Origin: Epiperipatus broadwayi
Taxonomy: Eukaryota > Onychophora > Udeonychophora > Euonychophora > Peripatidae
Assembly (NCBI GenBank): GCA_028023455.1
Contig: JAQFVV010006294.1
Location: 1,825,001-1,889,000, forward strand
Direction of reading: 5' to 3'
Length of the DNA: 64,000 bases
The notes under the pieces were generated by a model. That model searched no databases and was not told the origin of the DNA. It saw only the letters and a list, made by a program, of their open reading frames with translations. Both the position numbers and the translations under genes were made by a program. Positions 50,555-61,529 of this stretch are shown in pieces (positions within the stretch are counted from its first letter, which is position 1; the number at the start of each line of letters is the position of its first letter).

Positions 50555-50865
50555 AAGAGTCATTCAACCATATAATTTACTCATGCCCTGGGCTCAGTAA
50601 AATAAATTTAGCCATATACCAAAACTTAAGGGTGGATTACTATAAAATCATGTCTATAAGGGAAGCCTTACAAACTAAACAGTTTCCTATTATTAGACTT
50701 TCCATCTTTATTGTACATGCTATATGGTATGTTAGATGTAAGCTATTATTCACAGTGCCTGTCCCTGAACTAGTCAGTCTTTTCATGAACCCTATTAGGA
50801 AAGTAAAAAAAACAGAGACTTTATTATTGCATCAAAATTCATGTATAATGAAACGTGGAAGTTAA
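50173..50865 (+). pseudogene. LINE ORF2 C-terminal region with Cys/His motif
   Basis: A 230-residue frame with MCWLDQVLWML, FLTLEPKYLNLILKINLEAM, then C-x2-C-x7-H-x4-C (CQLCKRQEESFNHIIYSC), the zinc-finger-like tail common to several LINE clades. The first of the duplicated copies (49696-50100) ends before this motif. Confidence 0.8.
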
Positions 50866-51109
50866 TTGATGTACCGGATCCACCGAATCAGCAGTAGCTA
50901 AGCAAAAGACGAATAATAGATTCAATTTGCATCAATGCTGATGGGTGAATGGTAAAGCTACATCAGTTTACTTATTTATCAGAAGATAATCAATATACAA
51001 TGGTCCCAGACTGTTGATGATGTGTAAAACATAATTTTTTCTGTCTTTTATAAGCATGTAAACATTATTTTTCATAAATAAAAGCGTTTGAGATTATTGA
51101 AGTAATTTT

Positions 51110-51905
51110 CTGTCAGATTCAAAAAAGAAAATAATAAACCAAACTTCTGCCATATTATATATAATATAAAAACACTATAATATAACACAGTATATACTTT
51201 AATATTGATTTTAATAACTAATATATATGGTCATTCAAATTTAGAATTTTAAATAGTAAATTAAAACTTGTTGCACGATTATAATTGTGTAATTAAATTA
51301 ATTACTTACACAAGCTTCTTGAGACCTGACAAATATCAATACTATTTTTATAGGTTAGATTAAATTAATTTATATGTGTTTGTGTATACATGGATTGGAC
51401 ATGGATAACTGAGATGGACATAGATAATTAGTTTAACAAACCTATGACAATACAGTATTCAGTATATTACAATATCACATATAAATAAATATTTTTCATA
51501 TTTTAGAATATATTAAGATAACTCCTTCTATATGAATATAAATGTTTGGTTATAGTATATATATTTATTGCATAAAATCAAATAAATATTATAAATAATG
51601 AAAACTGAATCTAATGCTATAGCATATTTACTACACCAACTATTAATTACAGATTTAATATTATGGCTTTTCCTGACCACCATATTTTAATATTTTAGCA
51701 TGACTTAGAGTTTACTGAAGCAATATTTTATCTAATTTTGAATATATATATAATAGATTGAACTTCTGCCATTATTATAGGTAATATAAAAACATTATAA
51801 TATAATACAATGTATACTTTAATATTTATTTTAGTAACTAAAATAAATATTTTAATTATTACAATAAATATAATAAAATATATACAATCTGTTATAGTAT
51901 ATTTA
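51110..51905. repeat. Unit 2 of the tandem segmental duplication, with the LINE empty site
   Basis: 51590-51735 matches 43965-44165, and 51745-51850 matches 51125-51230 (AACTTCTGCCAT..., AATATAAAAACA.TATAATATAA). In this copy GTTTACTGAAGCAAT runs straight into the sequence that follows the LINE in the other copy, so it is an uninterrupted version of the insertion site. Confidence 0.7.
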
Positions 51906-51909
51906 TAAA

Positions 51910-53110
51910 TATGTTAAAATTAACATAGCTTAAAGATTAAGGGTAAACCATTCTCCTTCAAGCTGTAAATAAATAAACACTTATATGACAAAGAAGTTTT
52001 ACTCCCTAAATTACATATGTATAGTAAATACCAAATAAATATGTTATCTTTTAGCAATGTAGCATTTATCTCCTCTATCTATAGAAATTTATAAAACCAT
52101 ATATATACCAGCTGCCTTTGATGAAAAATGGTATTTCTGTCTATCCAATTTGACATCATCAATTACTGAAGAAATCAATTGAGCTTAGACTAACTATCTG
52201 TTATGATTGACAAAAATGTCCTGCAAGAGATTAATTGGTTTCTCAGCAAACTTTGCCATAGATAATATTGTAATTTTTTTTATAAATTTCTATGAAAGGG
52301 CATAAATACAGTAGCATTAATAATTATATATATATTAAAAAGGCATTAGAATAAAATAATAGAGCATCTATTAGGCATATTCTCCTATTTGGGTTTGAAT
52401 ATAAACAAGTAAATTTGAACATTTTTTTCAAATTCTAATAAAGTTTAAGATTTTTTTTTTTTCTGGTAGCTAACCCCTAACCAACTTAGTCATATATTCT
52501 TAGCTAGAAATTAAAACAAAAATGAAAAACTACTAAATCCTTCACCATACATTGTTGTCAAGTGAGATGAATAGTATCTTATACTGCTTTTTAGGAGGGG
52601 CTGTTAGAAGCTTTTGATCTGCAAGGACTAATTAAAGCTTGTTCTATCTTTTTTCACGTGTATTAAAAAATAATAAGCATACTATAGTAAATAAGTTAAT
52701 TTATGTATACATAATTATTTTAAAAAAAAAAAAACATCTAAAAAGCAAAATAGAAGCATATCATTTAAATTAGACAAAATAACTTACGTGGATGAGATCT
52801 GCATTGTTTAGAGCAGTAGCACAGATATTAGAGTCTTAAATCGCTGCTTAGTTCTGCTCAATCGTCATATAAATTTTCATGTGAACTCTCAGAAAAAAAA
52901 AGCTATTATTATTTATTTAACCCTTTGACAATTGCTCCACTTAATTTATAATTTTCATTTTTTTCTAAGCTAAAAATAGATGATAAAAACTAGTAATATC
53001 TAAATAAATTGACATAAATTAGCAATTATTAAGAAATGTTTCATGTAAAAAAAAACATAGAGAAAAATCTTTTCTCTAAAAAACCAAGCAATAAAAACAT
53101 ATACATATCA
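51910..53110. other. AT-rich non-coding region
   Basis: About 52380-52490 shares a T-run-and-flank (CTTAGAATTTTT.../TTTAAGATTTTT... TAGCT) and TTGTCAAGTGAG (52556-52567 and 41161-41172) with 40900-41175, so it may be another part of the segmental duplication. No genes. Confidence 0.35.
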
Positions 53111-53114
53111 CCAG

Positions 53115-53225
53115 TTTTTTTACGGGAAGTCCGGGATCGATTCTGGCACTCGCAGTTCTAGCGCTCGAACTTCTTGTGAACTCCCGAGCAATGAAGCCAT
53201 TAGCGTGTTTTTTTTTAATGGCTAC
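53115..53225 (-). mobile_element. Possible decayed tRNA-derived SINE
   Basis: On the minus strand: TGGCTTCATTGCTCGGGAG (A-box-like) then AGAATCGATCCCGGAC (B-box-like). It lacks a clear A tail in the right place. Low confidence. Confidence 0.35.
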
Positions 53226-53833
53226 TTTAAAAAAAAAATTATAATAAAGAAAGAAAATGAAAAATAAGAGGAATATTATAAATCCAACTGTTGATTTGGG
53301 ATGGCTAGACTAATTGATATAGCAAATATTTTATAAAATTAACTTAGATTTCATTATTTAAATAAAAAAATAAATAGAATAATGAATGATATTTATTAAA
53401 ATACAATAGTGCATACATTATTGTCTAATTGGATAATTTTATGCTAAAGTATTTCTTTCATACAATAATATCCAGATATGTACTTCATACACAAAGATTC
53501 GTTAAAAACTTTAAAATAAGTAATTTGTATCTAAATATTTTTTTAAATTATTCTATTTTTTGTTTTTGTCGAGATTGAGAAAAATTGTCTTTAAAAAAAA
53601 AAAGTCAATATGTATTAGGTATTCTATTAATATATTTTTGTTTTGTATAGATTTATTGTAATTTTTTAAGTCAATATTTATGGAAAAGTATAGAAAGATT
53701 GAAACAATACATTATAAATCTTTAATATTTTCTCCCTCCCTCTTTCACTCCCTCTCTCCTTCCTCTTCTTCCCCCTCTAGCTTTCAATAAATAGCAGTAA
53801 TTTTTTGCTTAAGTTTATATAATATTATTACAC

Positions 53834-54464
53834 TGTTATAGTCCTCCCTTCCCTCAGAAGTGGACTTTTCCAGATTCCTTCTTTATCTGATCGGATTAAG
53901 CATTGTTTGCTGCTAGCCAATAGGCTAAGGTACAGCTAAACACATAAATGATTAGTACAGGCCAATAAGCAGTGATGATCACTGAATCCAAATATTTTCA
54001 GTAAGGTCAGAGATCTGGCTATAAATAGTTAGCCTTTTGTGAGAACATGGGGAGAATGTCTGTCTAACCTACAAAGACAGTATGCATTCTCCAGGGAAGC
54101 CCTGCTAACCTGAACAGCAATAAGCATTCCCACTAATAGCAATATGCTATTTGTCCATGCAACTAGACAGGTCCACAAAGGGACCAGACAATACTAAGAC
54201 TACTGTTGAAATTGAAGCAAGCTGTCTTGTACAGCTAGAAGAATCATACCCCTACCTGTGAGTCAAGCTATCAGGTGTAGCTGGAAGCAGTAGGACCATA
54301 AGATGCAGAGCCCAGAGTTTATGTTAATCTATAATATTCAGTATTGTATATATTATCTTGTATTATATATATTTGTAGATATAATAAAGATTATATTAAT
54401 TGTAACTCGGGTATTTGTATTATTTTTCTGTAAATTGGGTCTGTAATCAAGACCAAACACAACA
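53834..54464 (+). mobile_element. 5' LTR of an LTR retroelement
   Basis: Starts TGTTATAG and ends ...CACAACA. It contains a TATA-like GGCTATAAATAG (near 54015) and AATAAAG (near 54383), so the U3-R-U5 order is visible. 53834-54090 is about 90% identical to the second copy at 56041-56296. Length is about 631 bp; the end is inferred from the PBS-like motif that follows. Confidence 0.85.
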
Positions 54465-56040
54465 ATTTTGGTGCAGTCAGATAAAGAATTTCACCATGGC
54501 TGGGGAAAAGTGGGAGCTTTCCCCATGGCTGTAAAAAAAATGGGAGCACAACATACTACCAAATCAACAGTTTTGGCGCAGTTAGACGAAGAATTTCCTC
54601 ACAAGTGGGAAAAAATGGGAGCAATTTTTTCTCATGGCTGGAAAAAAAAGGGAGCATAAATGCGCGAGTGCTCACTTATATAGAGACTCGTTTAAGCTTA
54701 TGTGACTTGAATCAAATCATTTAAATACTACCCAAGTCAACAGATTTTGGTGCAGTCAGACAAATGAATTTTTTGCCCTCATCTGAAAAAAAATGGGAGC
54801 ATAAATATATGAGTGCATACTTATATAGACACCCATTAAATTATAAATTGGTGATTATTAAATCACACAAATACTGTTAAAAGCAACAGTTTCTTAGCAC
54901 AGTAAAACTAAAGAATTTTTCCCCATGGCTGAAAAAACACATCTGCCCAAGCTGAGTTGGACACAGTCATATTTTCCTCCCCATGGCTAGGAAAATAAAA
55001 TATGCAAGTGTAGACATTCATTGTATATACTAAACAGTGATTGTTGAATCACTTATTTCTGGGAAAATAAAAAAGTAAAATACACGAATACGCAATTATA
55101 GACATTTGTCATATTTACTTTAAGGGGGCAACCTTGGCACTAATAAGGGCTTTGAACGTTCCATCATCAGATTTTCAATGAAATGGAAGGCTGAAGAGTT
55201 ATGAGTTGGAATAGTTTGAAGCCTGTCCATTAAAGTATGAGGATTGGCTATCTTAATATAAAGCTGAGCACTGATTATATATACGTGTGAGGATAGTAAT
55301 CTAGACCAACTGATGATTACTGGTTTAGCTTGAAATACATATATTGGTGATTATTTATCTTTTCAACATGCATGTGATCAGGTGGGTCAGCAATATGAGA
55401 TGGCACTGAGAGTGGTGGGTTGTGTGAAAGTCTGAGTTCAAATCCCGCATATATTACTTATATAAATACAGTTTTAAGCCTGTACAATGTATTAATTTAA
55501 GGGGATAATTAAATATCTCATTGTAGCCCAAATAAAAAACAAATTCGGCATATTGAGAAAAAGTTTTTTTCCCAAGATGGTTAAAGAAATTGACCGCAAA
55601 CACAATTGGCAGTTTATAAACCAATCAAAAGTGTCATTCTAAAAAAGTTAGAAGCTCGCCCTAGCGGAGTAAAAAGTCTGTCTAAAAATAACAATATCGA
55701 GTGGTTACTTGCAATAAATATGAAATAAATATTTTTCTCACACTATATCAGACAAAAAGAAAGGCTAACGTAGTTGGCTAAATGGATCCCAGCAGTTGTA
55801 ATTCAACAGAAATGACTCCACCCTATAGTAGTCAAAACAGCTGATGGATGTCAACACTATCATTGAACACTGAATTATACAGATGCAGCCATAATGAAAG
55901 AATCTCCAGGAACAAGGATTGCAGACAAGGAGGAACAACAAACTGAAGACGGCAGCAAACTAGAAGAAACACCGAAGCGAATTAGTCATCCTCCTGCATG
56001 TCTATGTTCTCTAAGGCTAATTTTTAGACAGGGGGAGGGA
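54465..56040 (+). mobile_element. Internal region of a deleted LTR retroelement
   Basis: It begins with ATTTTGGTGCAGTCAGA (PBS-like). A leader follows in which this motif and CCATGGCTGG..AAAATGGGAGCA recur several times to about 55000. There is no gag or RT. Near the end a frame (55894-56097) reads ETPKRISHPPACL, like the Arg/Pro-rich end of Gypsy-type pol. The polypurine tract GGGGGAGGGA lies at 56031-56040, directly before the 3' LTR. At about 1.6 kb, most coding sequence is gone. A tRNA-like stretch with GAGTTCAAATCCC lies near 55432-55446. Confidence 0.8.
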
Positions 56041-56297
56041 TGTTATAGTTCTCCTTTTCCTCAGAAGTGGACTATTCCAGATTCCTTCTTTATCTGATCG
56101 GATTAAGCATTGTTTGCTGCTGGCCAATAGGCTAATATACAACTAAACACATAGCCAATGATTAGTACAGGCCAATAAGCAGTGATGATTGCTGAATCCG
56201 AAGGTTTTCAGTAAGGTCAGGGATCTGGCTATAAATAGTCAGCCTTTTGTGAGAACAGGGGTGAACATCTGTCTAATCTACAAAGACAGTATGCATT
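56041..56297 (+). mobile_element. 3' LTR, truncated
   Basis: Starts TGTTATAGTT after the polypurine tract and matches the 5' LTR to about TATGCATTCT (56296), where a hAT-like end begins. The remaining ~375 bases of the LTR are missing. Confidence 0.85.
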
Positions 56298-57734
56298 CTA
56301 TTCTAGTGCAATATTGGCTAACCTATGACCCATGGGTCAACACTGATCTATGCAGGCTTTTTAAATGGCCCACGCATTTATTTTTATAAACTTATTTTTT
56401 ATATCATAAAAGAGAGACCAGACAATCAAAAATATTAAAAAAATAAAGTATATATATCTAATGTCGAATTTATCAAAAAATATTTCAAGTGGATTTTGGC
56501 TAGCTGATTTTCTATCATATCACTGCACCTGTGTATGCTGTACATAGCTATAAAATGTTGTGTTTTGTTCTTTTGTCATGAAGCATGTATAACTCATAAC
56601 AGTTAGTCATAAACTTGACACGCATACATATTCATTGCATTGTAGAATGGTGAGATGTACCAGCTCAGGGATGTAGTTGTGCTGAACTAAATACCAACTT
56701 TGTTGCATGCATCTAGAAGTGTTTAATAATTCAACATTATTATTTTTTTATTATTAAAATTTCTTATCTACATATGTATGTATGTATAGCAAGTATGTTA
56801 ATAAGAAATTTCTTCTCAAATTATTGTATTCTAAATATAAATATATATTTTTTAAGTGTCATAGCATCGGCTGGAATGTGAACCCGCAACCCGGGCAACT
56901 GCCTGCAAGTGCAAGGCAGTCGCGCTGACCTCTCGACCACCAATGCAAGACAATATAAATATTTTTAGTTGTAGTTTTGTACTATGTTGGCGGTTAAAAA
57001 AAATAAAAGCAAACTATACAAGTTCCAAACCATATCAAACAGAATGGTTTTATAAATATGGTGTGAGCGAAAAGAATTCAAACGATTGTGGGTGTAATTT
57101 GTAACGAAAAAAATCACTTCATGTACATACAATGTAAAAAGACATTTTGAAAAGTTGCATTCTAATCTTGGCCTTTGAACAGATGAAAAAAGAACATTTT
57201 TTTTACAAAAGAAAAAAGGGAAACATTCACAAACCAGTGTTTAAAAACTTTTTTGATTCCAAAAAATAATATTACAGTTGCTAGCTTTCAAGTTGCCCAA
57301 TGCATTGCTCACCATGAGAAACCTCTTTAAGAAGGAGAGTGTGAAACAATCATTTTTAGAATGTAGTGCTACTTTGTTTGCAGATTTTTAAAAAAAAAGA
57401 TTTGATTATAAAGCATATAAATGAGTTATCAATAAGTCGCAATACAATTAAAGATTGAGTAATAGAATTAGAAAGAAATATTTGTTAGCAAATACATAAT
57501 GACTTAAAATATGCAGAAATGTATTCAATTGCTTTAGATGAGAGTAATGATGTAAATGGTTATGCACAATTAGCAGTTTTTGCTCGAAATAAATCAGGCA
57601 ATATAATGAAAGAAGAGCTAATGAAACTAATAAAGTTGAAAGAGAAGTATACGTATACTGGTCTTGATGTTTTTAAAGAATTTGATATTGCATTCAAAAT
57701 ATTTAAATATCCTAGATCTATATCTTAATGGTTC
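56298..57734 (+). mobile_element. hAT relic, GTF2IRD2/ZBED-like transposase
   Basis: The left end AGTGCAATATTGGCTAACC resembles hAT TIRs of the CAGTGTTGGCCAACC type. Broken frames read YNVKRHFEKLH (end of the BED-like finger), HEKPL, ISRNTIKD, ELERNIC, then 57519-57728 MYSIALDESNDVNGYAQLAV...FARNKSG...EELMKLIKLKEKYTYTGLDVF, matching FSLALDEST-D-AQLA-F-R of the transposase catalytic region. It stops where an RTE fragment begins. It carries a SINE. Confidence 0.75.
56845..56951 (-). mobile_element. tRNA-derived SINE, copy 3, with 11-bp TSD
   Basis: Same family as 27346-27462 (GTCATAGCATCGGC on the + strand). Flanked by perfect AATATAAATAT (56834-56844 and 56952-56962). Inserted in the hAT relic, so it is younger than that hAT. 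Confidence 0.85.
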
Positions 57735-58430
57735 ATACCATGGAAATACTTATAAAATCAAATGTTTTCATAACCTGCAAATCCAATGCATAATGGGATC
57801 ATATTCATTGGTCCTTTTAATAACTTCTCTCACAATTCATTGTGCTAAAACCACTTTTAATGTTTTTTGATAAGTCTGGATTTCAAGTTTGGTATTAATG
57901 AATGATAATTATCTTGGTAGAGATTTTTTTATAGATTTAATAGAAAAATGATAGATCTGTAATCCTTAATATCTTTTTTATTATCTTTCTTAAATTGCAT
58001 TCTTCCAATCATCTGGTACATCTTTATCATTTAGACATTTGATATATAATTGTGACAACAATTTTTCTATTTCTTCGCCTTCTTTTTTTAGATGGTCAAC
58101 ATTAATTTTCCTTCTTTATAGATTTAATTGGAATGTCTCACTTTTTTTTAATTTAAAAATGCTGGGAAATTCAGAAGAGTTAATAACTATAATGGTTCCT
58201 TTGTTTTCTTGCTTTTTATTGTATATAATTCTTTGTAGAATCCTTCCATACTCTTCATGATGTCATCTCTCTTATTAATAACAGTTTCATTTTTTCTTAT
58301 TATTGCTGAAATATTTTTTTTATTTCAATACTAAGGTATTGTTTCACATTTTTGAGATTTTTATTCTCTTCTATGCTTTCTTTGCCAATTCACAATTATA
58401 TTTTCATTTTTATGGACTTGAGTAGTTACA
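57735..58430 (-). mobile_element. RTE-type LINE fragment (RT region)
   Basis: The minus strand matches the RT part of the long RTE copy, including the complements of CATTCTTCCAATCATCTGGTACATCTTTATC-type sequence (about 57996-58030) and of the segments at 37420-37560. Truncated at both ends. Confidence 0.75.
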
Positions 58431-58439
58431 ATGCATTTT

Positions 58440-59985
58440 ATGTTTAGTGATTCTTTAAAGACTGCATGTCATGAAACAATATTAGGATAGCTAATTTATA
58501 AATTGAAAATTCTTTTTCTTTGAATTACTGATTTACAAATTAATTTATTATTAATTCAATGTGTAATTTAAAAAGCCTCTTATTATTTGTCATTGATAGG
58601 TTTTGTTTTCAAACTTTTAGTATTATTGTCTTTTCAATTTTTTATTTGGTTTTGAAAAAAAAGGGGGAGGGAATAAATAGTCAATTGTAATTTTTTTTAA
58701 TAAAAAAAAATTGATTTCTTACAAATATATATACACATTAATTTTTTTTTTTAAAAAAAAGTAATAAAATAATGTAAATGAGCAACTCAAGTTTTAGGTT
58801 TTAGATTTTTTTCTCAAATAAAAACATTTCAATATAAATGAAGAACCCAGTGGGTTTTTTTTTTACATTAATCTATAAAAACTATGATTTCCATATTTGT
58901 ATTGAGTGTTTAATATATGTACACCCACCCTCTGATTTTAAAGCTAAATTTTTTTGCTATCAAATATACATCACTACTGTGTTTAACATTTTAGTATAAA
59001 ACCAATATAGATTTCACACAAAGCGAGGACATCTCTAACCAGCTTATAACATCTTAAGAAAAAGTACTTCATGTATGAATGGAAATTGCCTTCACCTTAT
59101 GTAAAAATGATATAGTAAGTGGTGTATTCAAAATTGAACTCTGCTTAGCTACACACATATATTCCTTCAATGTAATATTTGCTTTTCTGTAAGACGTTAT
59201 AAAGTAGATAGAATTGTTTCAATTTTACAGAGTAGTGTCAAATTCGAGATGAATACTTATAATTTAGTGGATGCATTGTAGATGTAAAAGTTAATAAAAC
59301 TGGGGAAAATATTAAATTCTATGTCACAATTGCTAATTATTATGGCATATATATATATATATGTAATGATTAAAACTTGTACCTATGCTGATGTTAGACT
59401 GCCATTCTATATGATGGATTAAGCTACCATCATATATAATATTAGATCTGTAAGTATAACTATATATTGACTTGTCAAATTATGTCAAGGGAATTTTGGT
59501 GATAGTCTTGTTTATGCATTGATCATTGATTTATATAAATCTAGTTTTAATATTGCTATTATATTTAAATTGTGTAAATTATATGAGACTAAAAATCAAT
59601 TCATCTTCAATTCTACTCATGGTAAAATTTATACCTAGTTACTTTTATAATTATTATTAGCTTTTATTTTACAGAAACAATGATGGGACTATAAGATTAG
59701 TGATATACATGGCAAGTAAGCAAAGTGCATATATATATATATGAGTTATTATTGATATAACCAAGATATAGGAGTAAAGAAAATAAAGAAGTAAAATCAA
59801 CTTTTAAGGAATAAAAAATATATAATAACAATGTATACATGAATTATCCCATGAATTGACAAAAGCATAGTGGAATCCGTGTAACAAATGTAATCAATTC
59901 TAGATGTACATTGGTTATAATCGTTTTTATTTAAAGATACACTGAAATAATTGTAATAATAAATAAATAATCACAACTTCTAAAC
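58440..59985. other. AT-rich non-coding region
   Basis: No gene recognised. T- and A-runs and a (TA)n run near 59346-59362. Confidence 0.4.
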
Positions 59986-59990
59986 ATCTA

Positions 59991-60366
59991 TAATTGCAAA
60001 GCGGAAGTAACTACCTCCCACTCAAAACGAAAAGATAAAATGATACCATTCAATGTTTGAACTCTTTTGTTATATGTTTAGTTTTTGACTTAATTTTTAA
60101 ATTAATACGATAAATGTTGTCTATTGATTTAATTTATGTACAGAGTAAATGTTTTGCAATCACCATTATTTAATATTCAAAGGATAAAAAATGAGTCTTA
60201 CTTTTAACAATCTTTGAACATTAAGTAAATATTAGTTGTTGATTTTTTAAAAATTGTGATAATAAATAAATAATCATAACTTGTATCATTGGTATCACTC
60301 TATCTTTCCATTGGATATTCAGACTACATAACTTAGTGGGAGGTAGTTACTTCCGTTTTGCAATTA
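59991..60366. mobile_element. MITE-like inverted-repeat element, 376 bp
   Basis: Left end TAATTGCAAAGCGGAAGTAA then CTACCTCCCACT; the right end is its complement with one change. The inner parts also pair (GAAAAGATAAAATGATACC and GGTATCACTCTATCTTTCC). No coding sequence. A clear target duplication was not seen. Confidence 0.8.
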
Positions 60367-60535
60367 CAAATACATTGAAATATAAAAATTAAGGATTAAT
60401 CTATTTCAGCCCTATAATCTATATAAAATGACTGTCAGAAAAATTATTTAAACAGACAAATGTAATACAAAATCAAAAATATAAATGTAAAAATCTGTAT
60501 ATAATTAAATTATGGTGTTTAACTGTTACACAATC

Positions 60536-60619
60536 GTCAAGCGTTGTTAGCCAAGCAAGCAGTTGTTTGCAGATGGTTGTTGCGGTCCCGGCCGATGCTA
60601 TGACATATGGAAAAAAAAA
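60536..60619 (+). mobile_element. tRNA-derived SINE, copy 4
   Basis: GTCAAGCGTTGTTAGCC at the head, GCGGTCCCGGCCGATGCTAT and GACATATGG, then A10. It is the same family as the three minus-strand copies but shortened in the middle. Confidence 0.78.
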
Positions 60620-61222
60620 ACTTTTGTACAATCAATACATATATGTAAATTTGAAAATTCAATTTTAGTTGTCATTTCGATCGAATTTTTAAAAGCAATA
60701 TATATATGTTGCATTAATGACATCTTTTTATTTATTCCGTGGTGTTACAATGTAAAATACGAAATATAAAAATTCCCATCACAAAGATGTTGGATGAAAA
60801 CGCAGACACGATCTGAAATATCTATGTACGTTGTTTATTTTATGATAATCAATGAATTTCACTGTAACATTTGTATGTAGCTATTTCATGTTTAGCATTA
60901 TAATAACGCAGAAAGATTAAGTTGTTTTTTTTCTCTCTCAAAAATAATTTTATTGCTTTAATGTATTTTAATTCAGCTAAAAACTAATTGTATTGTACCA
61001 TAAATTCTAGTCAAATTGAATATCAAGTATATGTGAAATTAATTGTACAGTTTAATATTATTAGTTTATAACACATTTGTTTATAAATAGCACATGGAAG
61101 AAAAAATAAGTTCAATGTATTCTAATGCGGTAATTTGTAAAGTTCTATAATACATTTTATTTTAAAATTTAATTTAAAGTATACATCATATGAGAAAGTA
61201 AAAAAATTAAAATCTCAAATAC

Positions 61223-61513
61223 TTGATAAAAAATAATTGTCTAAGAATAGATGAGACAATTATAGTGAGAAAATGTGTTTGTTGTTCAAAATTTTATTTA
61301 CTTGAAAAAGTATATACAGTTTTCTTTGATCATGAAAAAACTTGTAAATATAAATTTAAATTTGATATTGAAAGTGTGAAAATTCTTCATGAAGAGAGAA
61401 AACATAATAAAAGAAAAATTAAGGAGGCATATTTTATAAATAAGAATAAAGTGCATTTAATAAATCAAATAGACAAGATACTAACATTAAAATATGGAAT
61501 TCATGGGATTTGA
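61223..61513 (+). pseudogene. Second Penelope-like endonuclease remnant
   Basis: The end of this 96-residue frame reads FDIESVKILHEERKHNKRKI, KEAYFINKNKVHLINQ, matching KILQIEKNNNKRKIEEAMLI...LINRQ of the GIY-YIG element at 10075-10551. The GIY-YIG core is degraded upstream (only a Cys-rich VRKCVCCSKFYL is seen). Inactive. Confidence 0.7.
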
Positions 61514-61529
61514 GTTGATAATGTTTGCT

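Larger units (their letters stand above)
44166..51097 (+). mobile_element. LINE, about 6.9 kb, apparently full length, Tx1/L1-like
   Basis: Bounded by a perfect 12-bp target duplication TGAAGTAATTTT (44154-44165 and 51098-51109). A first ATG lies 14 bases into the element (44180), so the 5' UTR is very short. The order is ORF1 (RRM-like part and CCHC zinc knuckles), AP endonuclease (twice), RT and a C-terminal zinc-finger-like motif, then a 3' UTR with AATAAA (51076-51081). Clade placement is tentative and rests on the post-RT motif style. Many frames are broken, so it is inactive. Confidence 0.88.

Noticed and set aside
54468-54659. A 63-residue frame with repeated HGW/HKW peptides as a small gene
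   Set aside because: It comes from the reiterated leader units after the LTR; the repeat is explained at the DNA level.
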